A DNA stretch of 60,654 bases from Succinivibrionaceae bacterium (GCA_016284235.1 JAEEOK010000103.1:1-60654); one strand, 5' to 3'. Counted from the stretch's first letter, positions 8,703 to 18,268 are shown. Numbers and translations: made by a program. The notes: generated by a model not told the origin, from the letters alone.

Positions 8703-9125
8703 TTACTGGAAAATAAAGTTGGTAAAAAGAACCTCACGGATCAATCTTCTCCCCTCTCTTTCCTGGAAGAACGCATCCATCCGGCTTTTGCACTCGGCAA
8801 TTATGTTCTCCTGCCCGTTAGGGGATGCGATTGTATTGATATCCTTACTGTAAACAGTAGTTATAACAATATCCCTAAGTACAGGAGAATTATACTGGAT
8901 CAGTTCCACATCCGCAGGATTATCCACCATAATCTGAACCTTGAGTCTCACATAGCATATACGGTTGCCTGGAGATGCACAGTTAGTAACGATTTCGGGG
9001 GCCAGTTCGTAATAACTGATATTACTTACAGGAGGCTGATCACTCTCCTCCTTACCGTGACCGCTGGCGGCGGCGGAGCCGCAAAGGGACGCAAGCAGAA
9101 GAAAAACAGCAAAATTTTTCAGCAT
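8703..9125 (-). CDS. Periplasmic FliL-like protein
   Basis: A 140-residue protein with a cleavable-looking signal peptide (MLKNFAVFLLLASLCGSAAA) followed by a FliL-type C-terminal domain: YYELAPEIVTN, YVRLKVQIMVDNPADVELI, SPVLRDIVITTVYSKD and the terminal REGRRLIREVLFTNFIFQ. True FliL is an inner-membrane protein of the flagellar basal body, anchored by one helix. This copy is outside any flagellar cluster and seems to be exported rather than anchored. Orphan FliL-like genes next to plsB are known in gammaproteobacteria, and their job is unclear. It lies 28 bp upstream of the GT9 gene and 70 bp downstream of plsB, so cotranscription is plausible. Confidence 0.8.
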   Translation of the reverse strand: MLKNFAVFLLLASLCGSAAASGHGKEESDQPPVSNISYYELAPEIVTNCASPGNRICYVRLKVQIMVDNPADVELIQYNSPVLRDIVITTVYSKDINTIASPNGQENIIAECKSRMDAFFQEREGRRLIREVLFTNFIFQ

Positions 9126-9195
9126 AATAACTCCGGAGTCTGCAAAAAGACGATCAGATTATACATCATAGACACATATCCATCACTGTCAGGGT

Positions 9196-11652
9196 TCAGC
9201 TCAGTGAGTCATCAACATCAAAATACTGAGTCGGAATTTTAGTACGGATGTCAGCCGAACATATGGCGATAATCAGTTCACTGATAGGTGTCATTTTTTC
9301 AATATCAAAACACAGGGATCCCTCAAGATCCAGCTGCCTAAGCATACCCTTCTCCTCCATGCAGGAAATAAGCCACTTAAGAGTTTCTGCATTACTGAAT
9401 TCCGGTGCAAGGACCATATGAGAATCAAAACAGATCCTGGAAAGAGATTTTTTCCAGACATCCTCGAGATCATCATACTTTATAATCCGGTTTGCATTGG
9501 CTATGGAGAAAAACACTCCGTAGCGAAGCAGAGTCTCGTTGGCAAAGGCCGACAGGATCTTTACCTCACTCTCCGCTCCCTTCTGGATTTCATAGCAGCC
9601 GTTGATACTGGATATAAGCTGCAGATGGGTAAAAGCGCGAAGAAGTTTCACTATATACTCATCAAGTTCATCCTTTCTCACCGGCAGGTACATTTCGCTA
9701 TCAAGAAGATCAAAGATTGTATGAACATAGCGCAGTAGCTCGTCATAGGCCAGGCGGGATGAAAGTTTGATAAGTTTCAGCACAAAGGACTGCAGAATGT
9801 AAAGATGCAGAATATTGTTGCGGTAGTATGTAAGCTGAAGATACTGTCTGTGAAGCAGAGTTATGGTTCCGACTCCGCGGTACGTCACAACACCAAACTT
9901 ATTAAGAGCCAGAGCCTGGCGGAGAAGTTCCTCCGGAGAGGAAAACGGAACCTGGGTGTAGCGATTGGCCGGAGCCAGTTTCATGCTGTCCATGATCAAT
10001 CCAATCACATTGCACAGCATTCCTGTTTCAATTGTGTAATTTTTACAAGAAAGAAGAACCAGAGCACAAAGATTGACGCCGTTAAGAGCAGCTGCATCAT
10101 TCATGTTGTACATGATTTTTCGTGCCATAACAGTCACGCAGTCGTAAAGCCACGACGGTTTGAATGCACCCGTTGGATCCGCACTGATGCGCCAGTCAGG
10201 ATTATAGGCATCAAGAAACCTTGTCATTGTAACAGGCTCGCCAAAACCGACATATCCCTGGCCGTAGTTGCGAAGCTTTCTGAAAATTGAAAGAATCTGC
10301 CAGACATTCTCGGCCTGTTTTTTAACACCTCTCATCTCCCTGGTGTAGGAGCCGACCTCCATTACATGCTCATAAGACAGATAAATCGGGACTACAGTAA
10401 TCGGACGGGACGGATTGCGAAGCTGAGTCTGAACAAGCATGGAAAGAAGTCCGGTTTTAGGATGAAGCATGCGTCCGGATCTGGAACGTGTTCCCTCAAT
10501 AAAAAACTCGATAGAGTAGCCGTGGGAGCAAAGATATGATACATACTCCCTGAAAACCGTAGTATAAACTCTGTCGCCGTTGAACTTCCGTCTCAGAAAG
10601 AAGGCTCCGCACCGGCGGATCAGAGATCCGAAAGGGAAAAAATTAAGATTAATGCCTGAGGCAACATGAGGCGGCATCAACCCGGAATTGAAAATCACAT
10701 ACTGAAGCAGAAGATAATCCATGTGACTGCGGTGACAGGGAATATAGATAATTTCATGACCGCTGTTTGCAATCTGACGGACAGCCTCATCTCCGACCTT
10801 GTTGATTCCTTTATAAAGATGATCCCAGATAATCTTCATTAGACCGTTTACCATGGTCAGAAGTCCGTAGGAAATATCAGCGGCAATCTCATTGATGATA
10901 TTTCTGACCTCGCGGGTTGTTGCCTGAGGATCATCTGATGACTCTATAAGTCTTCGGATGTTTATATTTCCCAGCAGTTCTTCGATCATATCCTCGCGAT
11001 GCGGAAGACGGGGTCCGTGCGATGAATTAACAGTACGGTAAAAATGCATCCGGGCAAGTCTTTCAAGGATCCTTGTAGCCCGATCAGTATCGGCAAAATC
11101 AATGCGCGATGCGAGATCAGAGAGCATTACCGGTTTTGATATAAAAAGAGTATGATAGCGTCCTCTTGTAATCACATTCTTAAAACGGTTCCAGGCGCTT
11201 GTCAGTTTAAGACTTCCCTCCTCCAGTCTTGAACTTCCGTCTCCTCCGCGGATACCCGGACTGCGGTTCCATACCGACGGTACACTTAAGACCTGAATGG
11301 CAAGCTGAGGATGTTCAGACTGCACGCTGAGCCATTTCATAAAAATTTTGAAGCAGATGCTGCGTCTTACCGCCCTGCGGTTGAACAGCCACGGAGTCTT
11401 ATAAAGAAAAAGATAGCGGGGGACCCGTTTGCCATTAAGCACAAGAGGTCTGAATGGTGACGGAAGAGATACCGCACGGCTGTGAAAATGCAGAGCAAGA
11501 AGATCGCTGATGGAATTTGTTTTAAGGATATACACTATGGGCTTACCCGTATCGATATTCAAATCAGACACGGGATCTCCCGGTATCGTGGTTGACTTAA
11601 CCAGCAGTTTGATCGGCAGATAAAAGATTATTTTAAACAACCATGTAAACAA
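9196..11652 (-). CDS. plsB: Glycerol-3-phosphate 1-O-acyltransferase PlsB
   Basis: PlsB acylates sn-glycerol-3-phosphate to lysophosphatidate, the first step of phospholipid synthesis, at the inner membrane. All acyltransferase blocks are visible: IPCHRSHMDYLLL (block I, catalytic HxxxxD), GAFFLRRKFNGDRVY (block II), FFIEGTRSRSGR (block III) and VPIYLSYEHVME (block IV). The open frame continues upstream to a TTG at 11778 (860 aa), but family proteins are about 810-830 aa and begin shortly before a segment like IIFYLPIKLLVKSTTIPGDP. The TTG at 11652 has GAGG nine bases upstream and gives 818 aa, so I chose it. A GTG at 11745 is another candidate. No ATG exists in this region. It heads a leftward set with the FliL-like gene. 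Confidence 0.93.
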   Translation of the reverse strand: MFTWLFKIIFYLPIKLLVKSTTIPGDPVSDLNIDTGKPIVYILKTNSISDLLALHFHSRAVSLPSPFRPLVLNGKRVPRYLFLYKTPWLFNRRAVRRSICFKIFMKWLSVQSEHPQLAIQVLSVPSVWNRSPGIRGGDGSSRLEEGSLKLTSAWNRFKNVITRGRYHTLFISKPVMLSDLASRIDFADTDRATRILERLARMHFYRTVNSSHGPRLPHREDMIEELLGNINIRRLIESSDDPQATTREVRNIINEIAADISYGLLTMVNGLMKIIWDHLYKGINKVGDEAVRQIANSGHEIIYIPCHRSHMDYLLLQYVIFNSGLMPPHVASGINLNFFPFGSLIRRCGAFFLRRKFNGDRVYTTVFREYVSYLCSHGYSIEFFIEGTRSRSGRMLHPKTGLLSMLVQTQLRNPSRPITVVPIYLSYEHVMEVGSYTREMRGVKKQAENVWQILSIFRKLRNYGQGYVGFGEPVTMTRFLDAYNPDWRISADPTGAFKPSWLYDCVTVMARKIMYNMNDAAALNGVNLCALVLLSCKNYTIETGMLCNVIGLIMDSMKLAPANRYTQVPFSSPEELLRQALALNKFGVVTYRGVGTITLLHRQYLQLTYYRNNILHLYILQSFVLKLIKLSSRLAYDELLRYVHTIFDLLDSEMYLPVRKDELDEYIVKLLRAFTHLQLISSINGCYEIQKGAESEVKILSAFANETLLRYGVFFSIANANRIIKYDDLEDVWKKSLSRICFDSHMVLAPEFSNAETLKWLISCMEEKGMLRQLDLEGSLCFDIEKMTPISELIIAICSADIRTKIPTQYFDVDDSLS

Positions 11653-12069
11653 AATGCTCAGCCTCGCTATAACCGTTTGATTACAAGACAATCCGGATAA
11701 ACGGAAGACAATAATCCGTCCAAAATATAAAGCGGAATCCGTCACCTTAATTCTTTCACAGGCATACTGAAAAAACAAAGAAGTAATCTACAAATTCTGA
11801 AAAATCTTTATTTCTGCGCACCTGGTTCGGAATATCCGGAATATGCCGACCTGTTCACATTCTGCCGTAAGCAGAGAACAGTTTTTGCAGATCCTAACAG
11901 TTTGCAAAACTGTTTTTCTGTAGAATAACCGCAGCTGTTTCTCTTCCTGTACCTCGATAAATGCAGGATCAGAACAGTTAATCCGGAATTAATGTAATTT
12001 CACATTTTGCAGGTATAATAACCGCTGATATCATGTGCACCTCCGGGAAGAAGAAGAGGTAATATACTA
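11653..12069. other. Divergent promoter region between plsB and kdkA
   Basis: Control region for two divergent genes, 290-417 bp long depending on the plsB start. It includes the upstream part of the plsB open frame, which I regard as untranslated. kdkA has GAGG ten bases before its ATG. I could not define promoters with confidence. Confidence 0.4.
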
Positions 12070-12783
12070 ATGGAAACAAAGGAAATCGTGCTGCCCAAGC
12101 ACCGCTTTTTAATCAATGCAGATATCTGTCCGGATTTTGCTCCGCAGATGATTGATCCGTACTACTGGATCAACCAGAAAAAAATATTCAGTTCATCGCG
12201 GGGAAGGGGCACTGCATATTTTATTGATGCCGGTCAGGATCGGAAATGGGTGCTGAGGCACTATTTAAGAGGCGGATTCATAGCCCGCTTCATGAAGGAC
12301 GGGTACTTCTATCCCGGAAGAAACAGATGCCGCCCGTATATGGAATTCAGACTTCTGTCGGATCTTCACGAAAAGGGTCTGCCGGTGCCGGAGCCTGTGG
12401 TTGCTCACGTTAATCTCAATTTCTATCCGGTCGCCCACTACGACATTATTATGAAATACATTGAAAACAGCAGGGATCTGGTGTCAGTGCTGAAGGAAAG
12501 ATCTCTGACTGAAGGAGAGCTTGAAGGCATCGGCGAGATTCTTGTGAAGCTCAGAGAACACAATGTCTACCACCATGATCTGAATATCCACAACATTATG
12601 CTCGATGACAAGGGTAAACTGTGGGTTATAGATTTCGACAAGGGGGAAATAGCTCCGGGGCATTTTGATGAAATGCTCGACAGACTGCACAGATCCTTCA
12701 CCAAGGAGAAATCCATCTTCAAAGATGAGCTGAACTGGGACGAGAGCAGTTTTGACAGGATCATCAGGAGCTGCGGCAAATAA
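12070..12783 (+). CDS. kdkA: 3-deoxy-D-manno-octulosonic acid (Kdo) kinase
   Basis: KdkA phosphorylates the 4-OH of the Kdo sugar of lipid A in bacteria that carry a single phosphorylated Kdo, as in Haemophilus and Vibrio. The 237-residue protein has the small-kinase signatures: TAYFIDAG then WVLRHYLRGG (N-lobe lysine region), the catalytic loop NVYHHDLNIHNIMLD and the metal-binding VIDFDKGE. It is convergent with waaA, the Kdo transferase, and the two genes overlap by 20 bp at their 3' ends, a functionally sensible pairing. The start is the ATG at 12070 preceded by GAGG. Its presence predicts a mono-Kdo, phosphorylated inner core. Confidence 0.93.
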   Translation: METKEIVLPKHRFLINADICPDFAPQMIDPYYWINQKKIFSSSRGRGTAYFIDAGQDRKWVLRHYLRGGFIARFMKDGYFYPGRNRCRPYMEFRLLSDLHEKGLPVPEPVVAHVNLNFYPVAHYDIIMKYIENSRDLVSVLKERSLTEGELEGIGEILVKLREHNVYHHDLNIHNIMLDDKGKLWVIDFDKGEIAPGHFDEMLDRLHRSFTKEKSIFKDELNWDESSFDRIIRSCGK

Positions 12784-14035
12784 TCTCCGATATATGATCA
12801 AGGGTGCGTTCAGTAGCACCCTGCCCCCTGATCATCACACCCAAAGCCGCCTCACCCATAATCCGCCGTTTTTTAGGATCTGCAAGAAGGCTCCTTAATG
12901 CAGAGAGGAGTTCCTCTTCGTTCTGTGTTACCAGGAGTCCGCCGGCATCCCGCATTTTCAAAGTGAACTCTTTGAAATTATAAAAATACGGCCCCATAAG
13001 CACAGCTTTTCCCAGGGATGCAGGCTCGAGCGGGTTATGACCTCCCACATCAGTAAAACTGCCTCCCATAACGGCAAGATCAGAAGCCTCAAAGAGTTTA
13101 ATCATCTGCCCCATGGCATCACAGATCAGAACCTCGGTATCAGCTGTGAAGGATGACATATCGGACAGCCGGGAAGTTCTAAACCCTTCTGCAGCCGCCA
13201 GACGGCATACCTGCTCAAACCTTTCGGGATGACGGGCGGCAAGCATCAGCAGCGCCCCCGGATAATCCTTCAAAAGCCGTCTGTGAACATTAAGGTACAC
13301 CTCATCCTCTCCCTCATGAGTGGATGCGGCAATCCACACCTTGCTCCGGTCAAGCTGAGATCTCAGCTGCACACCCTCTTTTATTCTGGCCGGATCCGGC
13401 ACAATATCACATTTAAGAGATCCTGTTATTCTGACGTCCTTGACTCCCAGAGATGAAAAACGCCCCCCGTCCTCGCTGTTCTGACACAGCACCATGGAAA
13501 GATGTCTTCCGATATAACGCTCAAACAGACCGCCGATGCGGCCGTACCTCCGGCATGAACGTTCCGACATTCTGGCATTCATCAGCACCACGGGAATTCC
13601 TGCAGACGAGCAGGCTGCCAGCCAGTTGGGCCAGAGCTCCGTTTCCATGATAATCAAAGCTTCTGGTCTGATACGATTGATAAACATCGAAACAGCATGG
13701 GGATAATCAAGCGGAGCAAACAGATGCTCAACAAAATCACCGATTTTCACAGCTTCAGCCGCACCTGTAGTGGTGGTTGTGGTAACAAGGATCCTCAAAT
13801 CAGGATATTTTTCATGAAACTGCCGGATAAGACGGGCGGCAGCGACAGTCTCACCCACACTTACCGTATGAAACCAGACAACAGATCTGCCGTCATCCGG
13901 AAACTTCGCTAGAGGAAAGAAAAGTTCTGTAATCCGTCTGCCGTATCCCTTCTTTCCCTTTTTCGGAATGCAAAGAAGAAGAAAAACGACAGGAAGAAGC
14001 AGATAACCAAGAACAGAATAAATGAAACGCAGCAC
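12764..14035 (-). CDS. waaA: 3-deoxy-D-manno-octulosonic acid transferase WaaA (KdtA)
   Basis: WaaA transfers Kdo from CMP-Kdo to lipid IVA at the inner leaflet of the inner membrane. The 423-residue protein starts with a hydrophobic membrane anchor (IYSVLGYLLLPVVFLLLCIP), followed by the GT-B donor/acceptor domains with VVWFHTVSVGETVAAARLI, LIIMETELWPN, VLMNARMSERS and, in the C-terminal domain, LMLAARHPERF, AVMGGSFTDVGGHNPLEPA. Length is as expected (about 425 aa). It lies 3 bp downstream of waaF, so the two are almost certainly cotranscribed, and is convergent with kdkA. Confidence 0.96.
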   Translation of the reverse strand: MLRFIYSVLGYLLLPVVFLLLCIPKKGKKGYGRRITELFFPLAKFPDDGRSVVWFHTVSVGETVAAARLIRQFHEKYPDLRILVTTTTTTGAAEAVKIGDFVEHLFAPLDYPHAVSMFINRIRPEALIIMETELWPNWLAACSSAGIPVVLMNARMSERSCRRYGRIGGLFERYIGRHLSMVLCQNSEDGGRFSSLGVKDVRITGSLKCDIVPDPARIKEGVQLRSQLDRSKVWIAASTHEGEDEVYLNVHRRLLKDYPGALLMLAARHPERFEQVCRLAAAEGFRTSRLSDMSSFTADTEVLICDAMGQMIKLFEASDLAVMGGSFTDVGGHNPLEPASLGKAVLMGPYFYNFKEFTLKMRDAGGLLVTQNEEELLSALRSLLADPKKRRIMGEAALGVMIRGQGATERTLDHISEIICRSS

Positions 14036-14037
14036 CT

Positions 14038-15096
14038 CTACTCTCCGCAGTTTGACAAAAGAAGATCCAGTTCTTTAATCACCATTTCAGGGGTTATCTC
14101 CTTAAGACACCTTGTATGCTCCAGAGGACATGTGCGCTTGAAGCACGGACGGCACTTCAGATCTGTAAGAAAGAGGGCCTTGGCGCGCTTTGACAGCGGT
14201 GGCGTATATCCCGTGGTGGAGGAGCCGTAAACGGCAACCAGGGGAACACCTGCCGCTGCAGAAACATGCATAAGTCCAGAATCGTTAGTTATTACACCGC
14301 GGCAGCCGGATAACAGATCCGCAACCTCCGGAAGTGTTGTTTTACCGGAGAGAATGTGGCAGAAATTCTGCTGCCTTGTATCAAGATATCCTCTGATTTC
14401 TTCAGAGAGAGGCACATCCTTCGGTCCGCCGAAAATATGTACCGAACCGCCTCTTTTAATCCATTCTGATGCGGCACCTGCAAAATATTCCGCCGGCCAG
14501 CGCTTGGCGGGACCGTACTCTGCTCCGGGACACAGTCCCAGCACATTATCCGAATACGGCACATGAAACTTCTCAAGAATGGAAGGAATGTTCTCCCTGT
14601 GCACCTCAAGAGACGGATACGGGTACCCTCTGACCGAATCAGGAGAAAAACCCTTCGGTGAAAATGCCAGGGCGTTATACTGCTCCACGAGAAGCGGAAG
14701 AGCTCCTTTATCGCGGTAAATCTGATTAAGCAAAAAATATCTCTGTTCTCCGATCCATCCCCGCCGTACAGGTATGCGGGCAAAAAACGGGATCAGAGCG
14801 GATTTTATGGAATGAGGCAGAACAAGTGCCAGATCAAATTTTCTCTGAGCGAGTTCTCTGGCGGTCTTCAGACGATCTGATATCCTCAGCTGCCCGTGAC
14901 CAAACGGATTCGGAACAGTTTCATCTATCTGAGGCATGCGTTCAAGAAGTGCAAGACACCAGCCCGGAGCAAAAACAGTAATTCTGCAGCCGGGATACTG
15001 CTCCTTAAGACGCATCAGCAGACTCTGAGCCATTACCATATCACCAATCCAGGAGGGTGCCACAACAAGTATATTTGAATAATTCTGCTCCGCCAT
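14038..15096 (-). CDS. waaF: ADP-heptose:LPS heptosyltransferase II
   Basis: A 352-residue GT9 enzyme very like WaaF, which adds the second heptose of the lipopolysaccharide inner core. Landmarks are NILVVAPSWIGDMVMAQSL at the N-terminus, PNPFGHGQLRI, VLPHSIKSALIPFFA, LCPGAEYGPAKRWP and TNDSGLMHVSAAAGVPLVAVYG. The frame is open upstream to 15210, but the ATG at 15096 has AGGA six bases before it and gives the natural N-terminus, so the extra 38 codons are excluded. A cluster of cysteines near the end (KCRPCFKRTCPLEHTRC) is present in some homologues. It is the first gene of a waaF-waaA unit and diverges from glpG. Confidence 0.94.
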   Translation of the reverse strand: MAEQNYSNILVVAPSWIGDMVMAQSLLMRLKEQYPGCRITVFAPGWCLALLERMPQIDETVPNPFGHGQLRISDRLKTARELAQRKFDLALVLPHSIKSALIPFFARIPVRRGWIGEQRYFLLNQIYRDKGALPLLVEQYNALAFSPKGFSPDSVRGYPYPSLEVHRENIPSILEKFHVPYSDNVLGLCPGAEYGPAKRWPAEYFAGAASEWIKRGGSVHIFGGPKDVPLSEEIRGYLDTRQQNFCHILSGKTTLPEVADLLSGCRGVITNDSGLMHVSAAAGVPLVAVYGSSTTGYTPPLSKRAKALFLTDLKCRPCFKRTCPLEHTRCLKEITPEMVIKELDLLLSNCGE

Positions 15097-15184
15097 ACCA
15101 TATCCTGTCTGTTCAAACAGACGAAATCTAAAATTAATAAAAAAACCGGAATCATGGTATATTACCACAAGACAGGAGTATGAA

Positions 15185-16063
15185 ATGATCCCTATAGTAA
15201 AAATCAACAATTATGAGATAGCAAAACTTTTCAAGGATCGCCTTGCACAGAAGCTGAAAAACAGCGTTGTAATGAAGGAGGGAACTGACGGCTACACCGT
15301 TTATATTGACGAAGAGGATCTGGAAATGGCCCAGTACGTCGTTATGCAGGTTACCGGAGAAATCCGGGAGGCTGAGCGTCAGACCCGGATCAGGAACCAG
15401 GAGGAATGGGCTGACAACGGTGATACCATCATAAGGCTGGACTCTGGAAACAGATCAAGGCTGCCAAGTCTGCGTTCCCAGCTCAGAGGTGCGATGGGAC
15501 CTTTCACCCTTGCAATATCGGTGCTGATGACTTTAGTGTATATAATTCAGTTTGTCGCGCCTGAATATATGGAATTCTTAATGCTCGCGGCCGGTTTTGC
15601 ACCGGATCAGCCGGGCACCTGGTACAGACTGCTCACTCCCGCGCTTATGCATTTCGGAATTATGCACTTTCTGTTTAATATTGTTTTGTGGATATGGGCC
15701 GGAGGCATGATCGAAAAGGGACTTGGCACATCTGTCATAATGATCCTGTTTCTCCTTGGATCCGTGATCCCGAATTTTGCACAGCTGCAGTTCTGCGGCC
15801 CGCTTTTCGGAGGTCTTTCAGGTGTGGTCTATACACTGATCAGTTTCTGCTGGATCACGGAATTTTTAAAGCCGGAGGAATACCGGAGCATTGCACTGCC
15901 GCCGGGTCTTATGGTGTTTTCCGTCGTTTTTGCATTCATCGGACTTCTGGATATACTGCCAGGCACAAGCATGGCCAATGCGGTTCATTTTTCTGGTATT
16001 GCAATAGGTCTGCTGTTCGGAGTGTATCATGCAAAATTTTTCAGCAGGTTAAAGAAAAAATAA
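15185..16063 (+). CDS. glpG: Rhomboid intramembrane serine protease GlpG
   Basis: GlpG cleaves transmembrane helices of other membrane proteins. The 292-residue protein has the GlpG-type soluble N-terminal domain (residues 1-85, the rhomboid N domain) and six membrane segments. The catalytic dyad is visible: S212 in FGGLSGVVY and H268 in ANAVHFSGIAIG. HFGIMHFLFNIVLWIWAGG carries the conserved HxxxHxxxN of helix 2. It is monocistronic, divergent from waaF with 88 bp between the starts. The length and domain order match E. coli GlpG (276 aa). Confidence 0.94.
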   Translation: MIPIVKINNYEIAKLFKDRLAQKLKNSVVMKEGTDGYTVYIDEEDLEMAQYVVMQVTGEIREAERQTRIRNQEEWADNGDTIIRLDSGNRSRLPSLRSQLRGAMGPFTLAISVLMTLVYIIQFVAPEYMEFLMLAAGFAPDQPGTWYRLLTPALMHFGIMHFLFNIVLWIWAGGMIEKGLGTSVIMILFLLGSVIPNFAQLQFCGPLFGGLSGVVYTLISFCWITEFLKPEEYRSIALPPGLMVFSVVFAFIGLLDILPGTSMANAVHFSGIAIGLLFGVYHAKFFSRLKKK

Positions 16064-16226
16064 TCAGCACAGAAAAAGCATATTACATTGAGTTTTTTGC
16101 AATACTATTGCATAATCATGCAAATTATCAGGATTGACGAACAGCACAGCAATCTGAAATCCGCAAAAATACATAACTTAACAGGAGACCGATCCGTCTT
16201 TTGCAGCAGACCGATCCAGGAATCAT

Positions 16227-16694
16227 ATGACTCCAGCAGTTAGAGCTTTAAAAGCTAAAAAGATACCGCACAGCATATACACCTATGAATGCGGCGTCAC
16301 TCAGGACTTCGGACACCACATGGCCCAGGTAATGGGAAGGGATGAAAACACAGTCTACAAGACTCTGATATTCCGCAGCGATAAAAATTTCGTCACGGCC
16401 GTCATTCCGGTAAACTGCACTCTTAATCTGAAGCAGGCCGCCAGACTTGCAGGACTTAAAAAGGCGGAAATGGCCAAACCCGAGGATGCCGAAAGAATCA
16501 CAGGATACGTTGTCGGAGGCATCAGCCCCTTCGGTCAGAAGAAACGGCTGCCGGTCATCATCGATGAGGAAGCCCTGAAGCATGAGGAAATTCTGGTCAG
16601 CGGTGGAAAGCGAGGTCTTTCCGTCGGCATTGCTCCTCAGGATCTTATCAATTTTCTAACAGCCAAGGTTGGCAAAATTACTGATGCCGAATAG
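16227..16694 (+). CDS. ybaK: Cys-tRNA(Pro)/Cys-tRNA(Cys) deacylase YbaK
   Basis: A 155-residue stand-alone editing domain of the YbaK/ProX family, which hydrolyses cysteine wrongly attached to tRNA(Pro). Motifs: TPAVRALKAKKIPHSIYTYEC at the N-terminus, VYKTLIFRSDKNFVTAVIPVNCTLNLKQAARL with the conserved K of the family, and VVGGISPFGQKKRLPVIIDEEAL. Typical length is 155-160 aa. The gene stands 29 bp upstream of coaD in the same direction and may share its transcript. Confidence 0.92.
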   Translation: MTPAVRALKAKKIPHSIYTYECGVTQDFGHHMAQVMGRDENTVYKTLIFRSDKNFVTAVIPVNCTLNLKQAARLAGLKKAEMAKPEDAERITGYVVGGISPFGQKKRLPVIIDEEALKHEEILVSGGKRGLSVGIAPQDLINFLTAKVGKITDAE

Positions 16695-16723
16695 CAAATC
16701 CGGCAAGTTAAAGGAATCTACTT

Positions 16724-17215
16724 ATGAGCGAATGCAAAGCCGTTTTTCCGGGATCCTTCGATCCCCTGACATTCGGACACATTGATATAATTAAAAGAGC
16801 CGCCTCAATGTTCGAGCAGATTGTTGTGGCTGTAGCGGCAAGTCCGAGCAAACACCCGATGCTCTCCCTTGAAGTTCGGACATCTCTTGCCGCCAAAGTA
16901 CTCAAGGATATTAAAAATGTATCAGTTGTAAGCTTTGACAATCTCATGATTGATTTTCTCAGAGAAGAGGGGGCGCACGTACTGATAAGGGGTCTGAGAT
17001 CAACAGCCGATTTTCAGTACGAGCTGAATCTTATACATATGTACAGGACCCAGCTGCCGAACATCGAGGTGGTATGCCTGCCGACCCGACTGGAATACTC
17101 CTTCATGTCATCAACCCTGGTAAGAGAAATCGCTATTCACCACGGTCCTCTGACACAGTACGTCCCTGCAGAGGTCGCAAAGGCTATTTCTGACACACTG
17201 AACAGTAAAAAGTAG
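16724..17215 (+). CDS. coaD: Phosphopantetheine adenylyltransferase
   Basis: CoaD makes dephospho-CoA from 4'-phosphopantetheine and ATP, the penultimate step of coenzyme A synthesis. The 163-residue protein opens with the nucleotidyltransferase motif AVFPGSFDPLTFGHIDIIKRA (TxxH-type GHID), continues with VLIRGLRSTADFQYELNLIHMYR and ends with SYSFMSSTLVREIAIHHGPL, the second ATP-binding signature. Length matches the family (about 160 aa). Its 3' end overlaps the 3' end of mutM by 32 bp on the opposite strand. coaD next to mutM and waaA is a common gammaproteobacterial arrangement. Confidence 0.96.
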   Translation: MSECKAVFPGSFDPLTFGHIDIIKRAASMFEQIVVAVAASPSKHPMLSLEVRTSLAAKVLKDIKNVSVVSFDNLMIDFLREEGAHVLIRGLRSTADFQYELNLIHMYRTQLPNIEVVCLPTRLEYSFMSSTLVREIAIHHGPLTQYVPAEVAKAISDTLNSKK

Positions 17216-17996
17216 ATCGCTGTCCGAGAGTGACGGTCTGAACAGGACTGCCGCAGTTCGGACAGGCGCATCCGGGTTTTCCGTACACCCTGAGTCTGTC
17301 GGCAAATTCCCCCCTCGATCCGTCAACCTGGGAGTAGTTTCTGATCGTGGTTCCGCCGCTTTTTATCGATTCTTCAAGTTTGCATTTAATCACGGCTACG
17401 AGTTTTTCGCATTCATCCAGGGAAACATCCGAAGACGGGCGGCACGGATGGATGCCTGAAGCGAAAAGGACCTCGCTCGCATAAATATTGCCGACTCCCA
17501 CAACAATACTGTTATTCATAAGCGAGAGTTTGACCGGACAGTGCCTCCTCTGCAGCCTGGAGTGCAGATATTCAGCAGTAAAATCACATGTCAGAGGCTC
17601 CGCGCCGAGTCCGGCAAGGGGAGAACAGGAAAACGGATCGCCTGAAATCCTCCAGAGCCCTCCGAAACGTCTTGGATCGTTATACCGCATCACTTTGCCG
17701 TTATCCAGAATGAAATCATAATGATCATGCTTTTTAAGCGGCTCGCTCTGATCCACCACACTGATATGCCCCGTCATACCCAGATGAATTACGGCCGTAT
17801 CCCCTCCAATTGCAAGAAGAATATACTTTGCCCGGCGTGAAACCGATGAGATAACACCTCCGGCAAAACCGTCTATATCCTCCGGGACGGGAACTCTCAA
17901 AGAGCGGTTACGAACAGTGACTGCCTTTACGGTTCTTCCAGTCAGCAGCGGACGGAGTCCGCGGCAAGTAACCTCAACCTCAGGTAGCTCCGGCAT
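17184..17996 (-). CDS. mutM: Formamidopyrimidine-DNA glycosylase
   Basis: MutM (Fpg) excises 8-oxoguanine and formamidopyrimidines and cleaves the abasic site. The 270-residue protein must begin PELPEVE after removal of Met, because proline 2 is the catalytic nucleophile; I therefore start at the ATG at 17996 and discard 28 upstream codons of the open frame. Other marks are the beta-hairpin lysine region YILLAIGGD, HLGMTGHI, the helix-two-turn-helix NSIVVGVGNIYASEVLF and the C-terminal zinc finger CACPNCG...FYCSVC. It follows rpmB-rpmG in the same direction but is separated from them by an intrinsic terminator, as in E. coli where the genes are neighbours. Confidence 0.96.
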   Translation of the reverse strand: MPELPEVEVTCRGLRPLLTGRTVKAVTVRNRSLRVPVPEDIDGFAGGVISSVSRRAKYILLAIGGDTAVIHLGMTGHISVVDQSEPLKKHDHYDFILDNGKVMRYNDPRRFGGLWRISGDPFSCSPLAGLGAEPLTCDFTAEYLHSRLQRRHCPVKLSLMNNSIVVGVGNIYASEVLFASGIHPCRPSSDVSLDECEKLVAVIKCKLEESIKSGGTTIRNYSQVDGSRGEFADRLRVYGKPGCACPNCGSPVQTVTLGQRSTFYCSVCQK

Positions 17997-18034
17997 ACAG
18001 ATTACCTCCAGAAACAAAATACAGGACAAAAAAT

Positions 18035-18066
18035 ACAAAAAAAAACAGCACCCGAACGGATGCTGC
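18035..18066 (-). terminator. Intrinsic terminator after rpmG
   Basis: On the minus strand a CAGCATCC/GGGTGCTG stem with a TTC-containing loop is followed by a run of nine T. It lies 21 bp beyond the rpmG stop and before mutM, so it ends the rpmBG transcript. Confidence 0.85.
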
Positions 18067-18086
18067 CTGTTATGAAGCAATGATTA

Positions 18087-18254
18087 TTACTTAATCTTGC
18101 CTTCCTTGTAAATCACGTGCTTGCGAACAACCGGATCGTACTTCTTGATTTCCATCTTTTCGGTCATTGTACGCTTGTTCTTGGTCGTTGTATAGAAATG
18201 ACCAGTACCGGCAGTAGAATTCAGACGGATTTTCTCACGATTACCCTTTGCCAT
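18087..18254 (-). CDS. rpmG: 50S ribosomal protein L33
   Basis: A 55-codon gene. It translates to [20 protein letters not shown] and ends [12 protein letters not shown], a typical gammaproteobacterial L33 of the large ribosomal subunit without the zinc-binding cysteines (cysteine-free form). It begins 14 bp after the rpmB stop, so rpmB and rpmG form the usual two-gene operon, closed by the terminator just downstream. Confidence 0.96.
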   Translation of the reverse strand: MAKGNREKIRLNSTAGTGHFYTTTKNKRTMTEKMEIKKYDPVVRKHVIYKEGKIK

Positions 18255-18268
18255 TTTCTGCTCCTTGA